From the NCBI GenBank assembly GCA_031547305.1, contig JAVBSC010000063.1:1-43317 (forward strand): 43,317 nt of DNA, read 5' to 3'. The notes beneath the pieces are model-generated. The model saw only the letters and a list, made by a program, of their open reading frames with translations. It was not told the origin of the DNA and did not search any database. Positions 1 through 7,656 of the stretch are shown piece by piece. The position numbers and the translations under genes are program-made. Position 1 is the stretch's first letter. Each line of letters begins with the position of its first letter. The stretch is from JAVBSC01 sp031547305. GTDB lineage: Bacteria; Desulfobacterota; Desulfovibrionia; Desulfovibrionales; Desulfovibrionaceae.

Positions 1-189
1 CTCCGTCAGGCGGGCCATGCGGTTGTATGCCCCGCGCAGCTTGAAGGAAAACACGGGCTGCAAGTCCTCGCGCTTCAGATATATATTGTTGCCCGTGCGC
101 GCGGACAGGCGCGGCATGCCCTCCAGGGGGCTTTTTACGGCAACGTCGTAAACTCTGGCGTTCAGTATTTTTTTGATTAAAGTCTGCAT
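1..189 (-). CDS. ilvA: Threonine dehydratase, N-terminal part (cut by window edge)
   Basis: The first 63 codons of a biosynthetic-type threonine ammonia-lyase, which deaminates threonine to 2-oxobutyrate using PLP, the first step of isoleucine synthesis. The translated piece contains ARVYDVAV near residue 11 and LKREDLQPVFSFKLRGAY at residues 38-55. The latter is the PLP-lysine motif of the family; the Schiff-base lysine would be K50. The ATG is at 187-189. The upstream ribosome site is weak (A-rich, AAAAGAAACG). The gene continues beyond base 1, so length and the C-terminal regulatory (ACT) region cannot be judged. The motif is specific enough for a confident family call. The biosynthetic rather than catabolic class is inferred from the VYDVA and LQPVFSFK signatures. 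Confidence 0.9.
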   Translation of the reverse strand, partial: MQTLIKKILNARVYDVAVKSPLEGMPRLSARTGNNIYLKREDLQPVFSFKLRGAYNRMARLTE

Positions 190-232
190 CGTTTCTTTTA
201 AGGTTATATTGTCACTTTAGAGGCGGCAGAGC

Positions 233-1483
233 CTAATCAAAATCAGTGAACAACGCGCCGATATGCAAATTGCCGAGCACTGTGCGCAGGTTTTCCGCCC
301 GCATGCGCCAGGCCGCCTCCTGGAGCTGATCGGAGTTTATGCCGTTGCGCACGGCGGTGTAGGCTTCGATAAAGGCGGCCAAGGTGTCGCATATTTTCAG
401 CAGGCGGCCGTCCTTGGGGTCGTACTCGTCGGCGTTGTAGTCGTTTTGCAGGCTGTCGAAGTCCACTTTGCGAATCTGCCCGGCCTGGCGGATGGTGTCG
501 TAGAATTCCGAGCCCAGCTCCAGCCCCAGGTAATAGGAAAGGCGCTGGATGACCTCATAATGGCCCTGCTCGGCCAGAGGGGAGAGAACGCGGCGGCGCA
601 GTTCGCTTTCTTCGTACTCGCGGATCAGATCCCCCAGGCTGCCGGTGGATTTTTTGACCGGCGAGATGATGTCGCGGGTCAGCAGTTCCGGCAGGTCGTG
701 GAACAGTCCGGCGAAAAAGTTGTTGTTGGCCCTGGCCGGGCAGGCTCCCACGGCCAGGCTGAAGAAGTAGGCGTAGCAGGCCACAGTGAACATGTGCCCC
801 ATCACGGACGTTTCCGGAATTCTGGGGGTTTGCGACCAACGGGTCTGAAAGCGCAACTGCCCGCAAAGGTTGGCGAAACGCCCCAGGGCGGAGCCGGAGC
901 CGCCACGGACCATTTCCTCCAGACCGTGGATGGAGGCATAGTGGGATTCCAGCTTGCGGATGAAGCTGGTCTCTATTTCCGGCACTTCGTCGTCAAAGCT
1001 GTTCATGGGCTTCAATATGTTGAATTCCCAACTGCTGGCGTAAGTATGGGCCGCGTCCAGAATGCGCCGGGGCAGGCTGTCGCTCAGGGGATTGTCAACG
1101 TAGTTGGTCAGACGTTGCCAGAACTCCTCGCCCAGCGGCCGTACATGGCGCTCCAGTTCGCGCAGCGCCCAGGAGGCAAGTTGGCGGTAGTGTTCGCTGT
1201 TTTCCCGAATGCGGTAGTAGACCGGTGGTTTGATGTCCGTGATGACCAGGCGGAAGAAATAGTCGAACATGCCGTATTCAATGACTTGGCGCTCCAGCAA
1301 CAGACGGTCCTCTTCCGAGGGCAGGCGCCTGGCGTTAAGCTGGCAGAGCAGCCAGGCCACGATCATTTTATGGGACTGCTTGTCTATTTCAATAAAGTCC
1401 ATGGGCCTGAGCTTGTCGTTCCAGCGCTTCATGTACGAGCCGGAAAAAACGAACTGTAAAAGTCCTTTGCGTATGCTTGTCAT
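233..1483 (-). CDS. HD-domain phosphohydrolase-like protein
   Basis: A 416-residue soluble protein with an HD-superfamily metal site in its middle. VMGHMF supplies the first histidine, FFAGLFHDLPELLTRD the His-Asp pair, and KICDTLAAF a later aspartate. This arrangement resembles YfbR-like and HD_3-type hydrolases that act on nucleotides, but the flanking N- and C-terminal regions are not recognised and the substrate is unknown. The start is placed at the ATG at 1481-1483, preceded by CAGGAG at good spacing. A longer open frame continues upstream to 1645 but has no ribosome site and would run into the rplM promoter side. It lies 43 bases upstream of ilvA in the same direction, so co-transcription is possible. 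Family call good, function open. Confidence 0.75.
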   Translation of the reverse strand: MTSIRKGLLQFVFSGSYMKRWNDKLRPMDFIEIDKQSHKMIVAWLLCQLNARRLPSEEDRLLLERQVIEYGMFDYFFRLVITDIKPPVYYRIRENSEHYRQLASWALRELERHVRPLGEEFWQRLTNYVDNPLSDSLPRRILDAAHTYASSWEFNILKPMNSFDDEVPEIETSFIRKLESHYASIHGLEEMVRGGSGSALGRFANLCGQLRFQTRWSQTPRIPETSVMGHMFTVACYAYFFSLAVGACPARANNNFFAGLFHDLPELLTRDIISPVKKSTGSLGDLIREYEESELRRRVLSPLAEQGHYEVIQRLSYYLGLELGSEFYDTIRQAGQIRKVDFDSLQNDYNADEYDPKDGRLLKICDTLAAFIEAYTAVRNGINSDQLQEAAWRMRAENLRTVLGNLHIGALFTDFD

Positions 1484-1723
1484 GCGCACTCCTGAAAATC
1501 GCCGCGTTCGGCCCGGCATAACAGTTTTCAGAAAACAAGGCCAGGGGCTTATTGGCTGGCGATTGCCATGTCTGTCCGCATGCTCATCTCCATAAATGGC
1601 ATCCGGAGCATATTTGTTTCGCATTCGCCGCCTGACCACGGGCAATGCGCCGAATCCCGCTCGCTTCCCGCCGGCTGCGCTTTAGGGGGTCGGATTATTG
1701 CCTGAGGAGATGACGCAATTCTT

Positions 1724-1773
1724 GTGGGCGTTTTTTCGTGGACAGGGTTTTTCTCGTGGGCGTGGTTTTTCCT
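1724..1773 (+). repeat. Imperfect tandem repeats next to the rplM promoter
   Basis: Three direct units, the last two of 18 bases: GTGGGCGTTTTTTC (1724-1737), GTGGACAGGGTTTTTCTC (1738-1755) and GTGGGCGTGGTTTTTCCT (1756-1773). They end one base before the TTGACA hexamer of the presumed rplM promoter, the position of an upstream activator or UP-like element. The role is inferred. Confidence 0.55.
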
Positions 1774-1774
1774 G

Positions 1775-1803
1775 TTGACATATATTTTGGAAGCCTTTAA
1801 GTA
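1775..1803 (+). promoter_or_regulatory. Candidate sigma-70 promoter of rplM-rpsI
   Basis: A perfect -35 hexamer TTGACA at 1775-1780. The -10 box is poor: TTAAGT or TAAGTA at 16-17 base spacing around 1797-1803. It lies about 85 bases upstream of rplM. The strong -35 supports a promoter, but the -10 assignment is uncertain. Confidence 0.45.
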
Positions 1804-1886
1804 ATTCGTCTTTCCGGCGGAATGTCCGGCCCGGCCCTGCCGGCGCGTGGATTTCAGAATCCGGATTTTGCAAGGAGCCAAGCGAA

Positions 1887-2321
1887 ATGAAGACTTTTTC
1901 TCCCACTCCCGCGGATATCAAGCGCGAATGGTTTGTGGTGGACGCCCAGGACAAAATTCTGGGCCGTCTGGCCGCCCAGCTGGCCCACCGCCTGCGCGGC
2001 AAGCACAAGCCCGAGTTCGCCCCCCATATGGACAACGGGGATTTCATAATTGTCCTTAACTGCGATAAGATCGCGGTGACCGGCAAGAAAATGGCTGAAA
2101 AGAAATATTACCGCCACAGCGGCTATGTTGGCGGCCTTAAGACCACCAGCCTGGAAAAAATGCTGGCGGAAAAGCCGGAGCGGGTGATTACCGCGGCCGT
2201 GCGCGGCATGCTGCCCAAAAACCGCCTGGGCCGGGCCATGCTCAAAAAGCTCAAGGTGTATGCCGGCTCCGAACACCCGCATGCGGCCCAGCAGCCCAAA
2301 GAACTGATTTTACAATACTAG
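1887..2321 (+). CDS. rplM: Large ribosomal subunit protein L13
   Basis: 144 residues, the usual length for bacterial L13, an early-assembly protein of the 50S subunit. The N-terminus KTFSPTPADIKREWFVVDAQ and the motif ILGRLAAQLAHRLRGKHKPE are typical, as are the GMLPKNRLGRAMLKKLKVY and EHPHAAQQP motifs near the C-terminus. The ATG is preceded by AAGGAG. It is followed after 21 bases by rpsI, the near-universal L13-S9 pair, and the two are almost certainly one transcript ending at the hairpin at 2761-2792. Confidence 0.97.
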   Translation: MKTFSPTPADIKREWFVVDAQDKILGRLAAQLAHRLRGKHKPEFAPHMDNGDFIIVLNCDKIAVTGKKMAEKKYYRHSGYVGGLKTTSLEKMLAEKPERVITAAVRGMLPKNRLGRAMLKKLKVYAGSEHPHAAQQPKELILQY

Positions 2322-2342
2322 GCCAGACCGGAGTATTTTATC

Positions 2343-2735
2343 ATGCCCAATGAATTTGATTACGGAACCGGCCGCCGCAAGAACGCCACGGCCCGCACCC
2401 GCCTTTACGCCGGCAGCGGCCAGATTGAAGTGAACGGCCGCCCCATAGAAAATTACTTTCCGCGCAAAACCCTGCAGATGATCGTGCGTCAGCCTCTGGT
2501 CCTTTCCAAGTTGGTGGACAAGCTGGATGTGAAGATCAACGTGAAGGGCGGCGGGGTTACCGGCCAGGCCGAAGCCGTGCGCCATGGAATTTCCCGCGCG
2601 CTGCTTTCCGTGGACGCCGCTTTGCGCGGTTTGCTCAAGAAGGCGGGCTTTCTCTGCCGCGACGCGCGTAAGAAAGAACGCAAAAAGTACGGTCTGCGCG
2701 CCGCCCGCGCCCGGTACCAGTACTCCAAGCGTTAA
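2343..2735 (+). CDS. rpsI: Small ribosomal subunit protein S9
   Basis: 130 residues, the usual size for S9, which reaches into the 30S P-site region with its basic C-terminal tail. Characteristic sequence includes GTGRRKNATARTRLY at the N-terminus, the GQAEAVRHGISRAL motif, and the C-terminal RAARARYQYSKR ending in the conserved Ser-Lys-Arg. It is the second gene of the rplM-rpsI operon. A strong intrinsic terminator lies about 25 bases after the stop. Confidence 0.97.
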   Translation: MPNEFDYGTGRRKNATARTRLYAGSGQIEVNGRPIENYFPRKTLQMIVRQPLVLSKLVDKLDVKINVKGGGVTGQAEAVRHGISRALLSVDAALRGLLKKAGFLCRDARKKERKKYGLRAARARYQYSKR

Positions 2736-2760
2736 AAACGGCGTTTCGCGATTTTTTTCC

Positions 2761-2799
2761 GCAAGGCAGGCCCCCAGGCGGGTCTGCCTTGCGTTTATT
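2761..2799 (+). terminator. Intrinsic terminator of rplM-rpsI
   Basis: GCAAGGCAGGCCC (2761-2773) pairs with GGGTCTGCCTTGC (2780-2792), a 13-base stem with one G-T wobble and a 6-base loop, followed by GTTTATT. Its position just after rpsI fits termination of the ribosomal-protein operon. Confidence 0.85.
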
Positions 2800-2871
2800 C
2801 TGTGGCGGTGTCCGCGTTCAGGTTCTTTTGTTCCTTGGCTGTCTCTTTCTTTCGCTCCCCGGCGGCGTGAA

Positions 2872-2893
2872 CGCTAAATGGGCGAAGCCCGCC
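2872..2893 (+). repeat. Intergenic hairpin repeat, copy 1
   Basis: CGCTAAATGGGCGAAGCCCGCC contains a GGGC-GAA-GCCC hairpin and matches two other intergenic copies in this window (9944-9967 and 30663-30687), which share the pattern CGCTnA followed by a G-rich/C-rich hairpin with an AAA-type loop. Resembles a degenerate REP-type element. Confidence 0.45.
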
Positions 2894-2957
2894 TCGCGCC
2901 TCCGGCCTCGATCCGAGGCGCTAACGCGTCCGCCGCGCCGCCGGGAGTGTTGGCCTC

Positions 2958-3007
2958 CAATTCAGGAGCATCAAGGACTTGCTCCCTTAATTTGGATGCT
3001 TTTTCTT
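2958..3007 (+). promoter_or_regulatory. Terminator-like hairpin in the speA leader
   Basis: GGAGCA and TGCTCC pair around TCAAGGACT. The stem is extended by TCCAATT on the left against AATTTGGA on the right. It is followed by ATGCTTTTTCTTT, giving a hairpin plus T-rich tract about 80 bases upstream of speA. It could be an attenuator or a read-through block from the upstream operon. This is inference from shape only. Confidence 0.4.
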
Positions 3008-3084
3008 TGCCGGAGAACAAAATTCCCCTGAATGCCGACACAGCCTGAAAGACGGAAAACAGGTCGTACAGGAGAGTAAAGGCA

Positions 3085-5010
3085 TTGTCGAAGAAACGCA
3101 CCATGCAGCGCTGGAGCGCCGAAGACTCCGCGGAACTTTACAGCATAGGCAACTGGAGCGCCGGTTATTTTGACATCTCGCCGCAGGGCGAGCTTCTGGT
3201 CAAGCCCTTCGGCAAGCGCGGCCAGGTCACGGTGAGCATTCCGGCTATCATTGACGGCATTCGCGAGCGCGGCCTGGATATGCCCGTGTTGTTGCGCATA
3301 GAGAACCTTCTGGATGCGCAGATCTCCCAATTGCACGAATCCTTCCGCAAAGCCATCAAAAATCTGGGCTACCGGGGAGTTTACCGGGGCGTTTTCCCCA
3401 TCAAGGTCAACCAGCAGCAGCAGGTGGTGGAAACCATCACCCATTCCGGTTCCCGCTACCATCACGGCCTGGAGGTGGGCAGCAAAGCGGAACTTCTGGC
3501 CGCTATTTCACTGCTCCGGGACAAGGACGCCTGCCTGATCTGCAACGGCTACAAGGACGAGGAGTTCATCGATCTCGGTCTGTACGCCCAGCGCCTGGGC
3601 CTGAACTGCTTTTTCGTCATAGAAATGCCCGGCGAGCTGGATCTTATTCTGGAGCGGGCCACGGAACTGAACGTCCGGCCGCAACTGGGCATGCGGGCCA
3701 AGCTGTCCTCCCAGGCCGGCGGGCACTGGACGCATTCCGGCGGAGAGCACTCCACCTTCGGCCTCACGGCCGCCCAACTGGTGGATGTGGTGGATACCCT
3801 GAAAGCCCGCGACATGCTGGATTGCCTTAAGCTTTTGCATTACCACCTGGGTTCACAGGTGCCGAACATCCGGGACATCCGTTCCGCAGCCCAGGAAGCC
3901 TCGCGCATTTACGCCGGCCTGGCCGCGGAAGGCGCGCCCATGGGCTACCTGGATCTGGGCGGTGGTCTGGCCGTGGACTACGACGGCACGCGCACCAATT
4001 TTCTTTCCAGCCGCAACTACAGCCTGGACGAGTACTGCTCCGACGTGGTGGAAGCGGTCATGACAATTCTGGACGAGACAGAGGTGGAGCACCCTATTCT
4101 GGTCACGGAATCCGGCCGGGCCACCGTGGCCTACTATTCCGTGCTGCTCTTCAATATCCTGGACGTAAGCCGCATTTACTACGGGGACGACAGCTCCATG
4201 CCCGAGCTTTCCGAAGACGCGCCGGAGCCTTTGCTCAACCTGCGCGATGTGCTCAAGGGCCTGCACGTCCGCAACCTTCAGGAATGCTATAACGACGCTC
4301 TGTACTACCGCGATGAGGTGCGCCAGCACTTTTTGCGCGGCCAGATATCCCTGCGCGAGCGCACGCTCTCCGAACGCATTTTCTGGGCTCTGATCAAGCG
4401 CATCGCCGTGGAAAAAGCCCGCCTGCCCCAGCCGCCCAAAGACCTGGCGGAAATAGACCTTGCCCTGGCGGACATCTATTACGCCAACTTCAGCGTGTTC
4501 CAGTCCCTGCCTGATTCCTGGGCCATCGGCCAGCTTTTTCCGGTTATGCCGGTGCACCGCCTGAACGAGGAACCCACCCGCCAGGCCATCCTTTCCGACA
4601 TCACCTGCGACAGCGACGGCCGCATCGACCGCTTCATCGCTCCCCAGGGCATCAAGGGCACTCTGGATTTGCATCCGCTCATCGACGGGCAGGAATACTA
4701 CCTGGGCGCTTTTCTGGTGGGCGCTTATCAGGAAACTCTGGGCGACCTCCACAACCTTCTGGGTGACACCAACGTGGTCTCCGTGCGCGTGGACGAGGAC
4801 GGCGGATTTGAATTCCTGCGGGAAATTCCCGGCGATTCCGTGGCCGACGTGCTCAGCTATGTGGAATACGACCCCCGCCGCATTCTGGAAGACATGCGCG
4901 CTTCGGCTGAACTGGCCGTGCGCCTTGGCCGCATCAGTCCCACCGAACGCTTCAAGATTATGAAAGCTTTCGAACAGGGGCTTCGGGGATACACTTATTT
5001 TGAAAGGTAA
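3085..5010 (+). CDS. speA: Biosynthetic arginine decarboxylase
   Basis: 641 residues, typical for SpeA, the PLP fold-III enzyme that converts arginine to agmatine for polyamine synthesis. The PLP lysine lies in VFPIKVNQQQQVVE (K107). The glycine-rich phosphate-binding stretch YLDLGGGLAVDYDGT and the active-site cysteine in SDITCDSDGRIDRF (C508) are present. The start is taken as TTG at 3085, which has AGGAG ten bases upstream; the next in-frame ATG (3103) has no ribosome site. It heads an operon with carboxynorspermidine dehydrogenase and decarboxylase genes. Arginine-derived putrescine therefore probably feeds spermidine made via carboxyspermidine. The agmatine-to-putrescine enzymes are not in this window. 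Confidence 0.95.
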   Translation: MSKKRTMQRWSAEDSAELYSIGNWSAGYFDISPQGELLVKPFGKRGQVTVSIPAIIDGIRERGLDMPVLLRIENLLDAQISQLHESFRKAIKNLGYRGVYRGVFPIKVNQQQQVVETITHSGSRYHHGLEVGSKAELLAAISLLRDKDACLICNGYKDEEFIDLGLYAQRLGLNCFFVIEMPGELDLILERATELNVRPQLGMRAKLSSQAGGHWTHSGGEHSTFGLTAAQLVDVVDTLKARDMLDCLKLLHYHLGSQVPNIRDIRSAAQEASRIYAGLAAEGAPMGYLDLGGGLAVDYDGTRTNFLSSRNYSLDEYCSDVVEAVMTILDETEVEHPILVTESGRATVAYYSVLLFNILDVSRIYYGDDSSMPELSEDAPEPLLNLRDVLKGLHVRNLQECYNDALYYRDEVRQHFLRGQISLRERTLSERIFWALIKRIAVEKARLPQPPKDLAEIDLALADIYYANFSVFQSLPDSWAIGQLFPVMPVHRLNEEPTRQAILSDITCDSDGRIDRFIAPQGIKGTLDLHPLIDGQEYYLGAFLVGAYQETLGDLHNLLGDTNVVSVRVDEDGGFEFLREIPGDSVADVLSYVEYDPRRILEDMRASAELAVRLGRISPTERFKIMKAFEQGLRGYTYFER

Positions 5011-5022
5011 GGAGAGCGTCAA

Positions 5023-6201
5023 ATGAAAAAAGTTCTGATTATCGGCGCGGGTGGAGTAGGGCAGGTGGTAACCCACAAATGCGCGCAGGTTCCGGAAGTT
5101 TTTGGCGAAATCATGCTGGCCAGCCGCACGGAAGATAAATGCAAGGCCATTGCGGCCCAGTTGGATCGCCCCATCCGGACGGCCAAGGTGGACGCGGACA
5201 ACGTGCCGGAGCTGGTCGCCTTGATTCGAAGCTACAAGCCGGATCTGGTCATGAACATCGCTCTGCCGTACCAGGATCTGCACATCATGGACGCCTGCCT
5301 GGAGACCGGCGTCAATTACCTGGATACAGCCAACTATGAGCCCCTGGACGAAGCCAAATTCGAATATAAATGGCAGTGGGCCTACCAGGACAGATTCAAG
5401 GCAAAGGGCCTGACGGCGCTCCTGGGTTCCGGCTTTGATCCGGGCGTTACCAACGTGTTCTGCGCCTATGCCCAGAAGCATCATTTTGACGAAATCCACG
5501 AGCTGGATATCATTGACTGCAACGCGGGCGACCACGGACACCCCTTTGCCACAAACTTCAACCCGGAGATCAACATCCGGGAGGTCACGGCCAAGGGGCG
5601 CTACTGGGAGCGCGGGGAATGGGTGGAAACCGATCCCTTGTCCTGGTCCATGAGCTATGACTTCCCCGGCGGCATCGGCCCGAAAAAATGCTTCTTGATG
5701 TACCACGAGGAACTGGAGTCCCTGGTCCTGAATCTGAAGGGCATAAAACGGGCCAGATTCTGGATGACTTTTTCCGACAATTACCTGAACCACCTGAAGG
5801 TGCTGGAGAATGTGGGCATGACCCGTATTGACGAGGTGGATTTCCGGGGGCGGAAGATCGTGCCCATCCAGTTTTTGAAGGCTCTGTTGCCGGATCCGGC
5901 TTCACTCGGCCCCCGGACCAAGGGCAAGACCTGCATCGGCTGCCTGCTCAAAGGAGTCAAGGACGGCAAGCCGCGCAAATACTATGTTTACAACATCTGC
6001 GACCATCAGGAGGCCTACCGGGAAGTGAAGTCTCAGGCCATCAGCTACACCACGGGCGTGCCGGCCATGATCGGCGGCCTGCTCATGCTAACCGGGGCCT
6101 GGAAGGGCGCCGGGGTGTTCAATATGGAGCAGTTTGACCCGGATCCCTTTATGGAGCGCCTGAACAAGCACGGGCTGCCCTGGGTGGAGATGTTTTTTTA
6201 A
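5023..6201 (+). CDS. Carboxynorspermidine/carboxyspermidine dehydrogenase (saccharopine dehydrogenase family)
   Basis: 392 residues. The N-terminus KKVLIIGAGGVGQVVTHKCA is a Rossmann nucleotide-binding motif, and GSGFDPGVTNVFCAYA is characteristic of the saccharopine dehydrogenase/CANSDH family. The family reductively condenses aspartate beta-semialdehyde with putrescine (or diaminopropane) to carboxyspermidine (or carboxynorspermidine), using NADPH. The assignment over a lysine-pathway saccharopine dehydrogenase rests on the context between speA and nspC. The ATG is 12 bases after speA with AAGGAG, so the two are co-transcribed. No abnormal residue was noticed. Confidence 0.9.
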   Translation: MKKVLIIGAGGVGQVVTHKCAQVPEVFGEIMLASRTEDKCKAIAAQLDRPIRTAKVDADNVPELVALIRSYKPDLVMNIALPYQDLHIMDACLETGVNYLDTANYEPLDEAKFEYKWQWAYQDRFKAKGLTALLGSGFDPGVTNVFCAYAQKHHFDEIHELDIIDCNAGDHGHPFATNFNPEINIREVTAKGRYWERGEWVETDPLSWSMSYDFPGGIGPKKCFLMYHEELESLVLNLKGIKRARFWMTFSDNYLNHLKVLENVGMTRIDEVDFRGRKIVPIQFLKALLPDPASLGPRTKGKTCIGCLLKGVKDGKPRKYYVYNICDHQEAYREVKSQAISYTTGVPAMIGGLLMLTGAWKGAGVFNMEQFDPDPFMERLNKHGLPWVEMFF

Positions 6202-6204
6202 ATC

Positions 6205-7656
6205 GTGGATCAGAACATGGAAAACTCATTCCTGGCGCTATTTGAAAAAGGCCTGGGCACGGTGAACAGCTGGGTCTGGGGTCCGGTGCTGATTGTCATG
6301 ATCCTAGGCGTCGGCCTGTACCTGACCTTTGGCCTGCGCTTTATTTCCATCCGCCGCGTTCCCTTCGCCTTCCGGATGCTGTGGCGCGGCCGCGTGGGCG
6401 ACAAGGGCGCCAAAGGAGAGCTGTCGCCGTTCAACGCGCTTATGACCGCTCTGGCCGCCACCGTGGGCACCGGCAACATTGTGGGTGTGGCCACGGCCAT
6501 AGGCACGGGCGGGCCGGGCGCTTTGTTTTGGATGTGGATGACCGCCCTGGCGGGCATGGCCACAAAGTTCGGCGAAACCGTCCTGGCCGTGCATTTTCGC
6601 GAAGTCACGCCGGAGGGCAACTTCGTGGGCGGCCCCATGTATTACATCAGGAACGGCCTGGGCAGGAACTGGGCCTGGCTGGGTTTTGTCTTCGCCCTGT
6701 TCGGCGCGCTGGCCTGCTTCGGCATAGGCAACATGACTCAGAGCAACGCCGTGGCCGGATATATCGTGAATATTCTGCCGGTCTCCTGGCGCGCCGCCGC
6801 GCCGATCATCCCAGGCCTGCCGGACAGCACCCCGACCAAAGTGATCATCGCGGCGATCATGTTCGCCATGACCGCCATGGTGATCCTGGGCGGCGTGCGA
6901 AGAATCGGAAGCGTGGCCGGAAAAATCGTGCCGTTCATGTGCGTGTTTTACATACTGGTCTCGCTGGTGGTGGTCGTGCTCAACATCCAGCACATTCCGC
7001 GCGTCCTGTATCTGGTCATATACGAGGCCTTTACGCCCACGGCCGCGACCGGCGGATTTCTGGGGTCAAGCATCATGATGACCATGCGGCTGGGCGTGGC
7101 CAGGGGCATATTCTCCAATGAGGCCGGAATGGGCAGCGCGGCCATGGCGCATGCCACGGCGGTTACGGGCAGCCCGGTGCGCATGGGGTTTATCGGTATG
7201 CTCGGCACGTTCATTGACACCATCCTGGTGTGCAGCATGACCGGCTTCACCATTCTGGTCACGGATATGTGGAGCGCATTGGACCCACTTAGCGGCAAGG
7301 CCTATTCCGGCGCGGATCTGACCACCGCGGCCTTCAGTTCCGCTCTGCCCGGCACTTCCGGCGGCATTCTGGTGGCCGTATGCGGCATTTTGTTCGCCTA
7401 CACCACCATTTTGGGCTGGTGCGTCTACGGCGAGCGTTGCGCCATATATATGTTCGGCGATAAAATTTTAAAACCCTTCCGGGTGATTTTTACCTGCGCC
7501 GTGCCCCTGGGCGTGCTGCTGAAGCTCGGCATAGTCTGGACCATAGCGGATATACTTAACGGGTTGATGGCGTTTCCCAACCTGATCGGCCTGGCTCTGC
7601 TCAGCCCGATCCTGTTCCGCCTGACCGGTGAATACCTGAAAAACGAAAAACCATGA
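6205..7656 (+). CDS. AGCS-family amino acid:Na+ (alanine/glycine) symporter
   Basis: 483 residues with about ten hydrophobic segments. The AGCS signature is clear: ATVGTGNIVGVATAIGTGGP, followed by GPMYYIRNGLG, and NEAGMGSAAMAHA further on. Family members carry alanine, glycine or related amino acids inward with sodium. It starts 3 bases after the dehydrogenase gene, either at GTG 6205 or at ATG 6217; neither has a strong ribosome site, so the start is uncertain and coupling to the upstream gene is likely. The next gene overlaps its stop by ATGA. Finding it inside a polyamine operon is unusual. Whether it carries a precursor amino acid or something else cannot be read from sequence. Confidence 0.9.
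   Translation: MDQNMENSFLALFEKGLGTVNSWVWGPVLIVMILGVGLYLTFGLRFISIRRVPFAFRMLWRGRVGDKGAKGELSPFNALMTALAATVGTGNIVGVATAIGTGGPGALFWMWMTALAGMATKFGETVLAVHFREVTPEGNFVGGPMYYIRNGLGRNWAWLGFVFALFGALACFGIGNMTQSNAVAGYIVNILPVSWRAAAPIIPGLPDSTPTKVIIAAIMFAMTAMVILGGVRRIGSVAGKIVPFMCVFYILVSLVVVVLNIQHIPRVLYLVIYEAFTPTAATGGFLGSSIMMTMRLGVARGIFSNEAGMGSAAMAHATAVTGSPVRMGFIGMLGTFIDTILVCSMTGFTILVTDMWSALDPLSGKAYSGADLTTAAFSSALPGTSGGILVAVCGILFAYTTILGWCVYGERCAIYMFGDKILKPFRVIFTCAVPLGVLLKLGIVWTIADILNGLMAFPNLIGLALLSPILFRLTGEYLKNEKP

Larger units (their letters stand above)
1484..1886. other. Divergent intergenic region between HD gene and rplM
   Basis: About 400 bases separating the HD-domain gene (leftward) from rplM (rightward). 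Longer open frames here are shadows. It holds imperfect tandem repeats at 1724-1773, a TTGACA hexamer at 1775-1780 and the Shine-Dalgarno AAGGAG just before rplM. No tRNA or known riboswitch was recognised. The roughly 85-base leader between the presumed promoter and rplM could carry ribosomal-protein autoregulation, but no specific structure could be assigned. Confidence 0.6.
2793..3084. other. Intergenic region between rpsI and speA
   Basis: About 290 bases after the rpsI terminator. It contains one copy of the GGC-GAA-GCC hairpin repeat (2872-2893), GC-rich low-information sequence, and a terminator-like hairpin (2958-3007) in the speA leader. A credible promoter for speA was not identified. 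No gene is seen. Confidence 0.5.

Noticed and set aside
263..1459. A 398-codon open frame on the plus strand inside the HD-domain gene
   Set aside because: It mirrors the minus-strand HD-domain gene, has no recognisable domain and no ribosome site, and GC-rich codons open opposite frames by chance.
2760..3031. Short frames in the rpsI-speA intergenic region
   Set aside because: They run through the rpsI terminator and repeat sequence and have no ribosome site.
3853..5793. A 646-codon minus-strand open frame over speA and the dehydrogenase gene
   Set aside because: It overlaps two well-supported plus-strand genes completely and has composition typical of antisense frames, with no domain.
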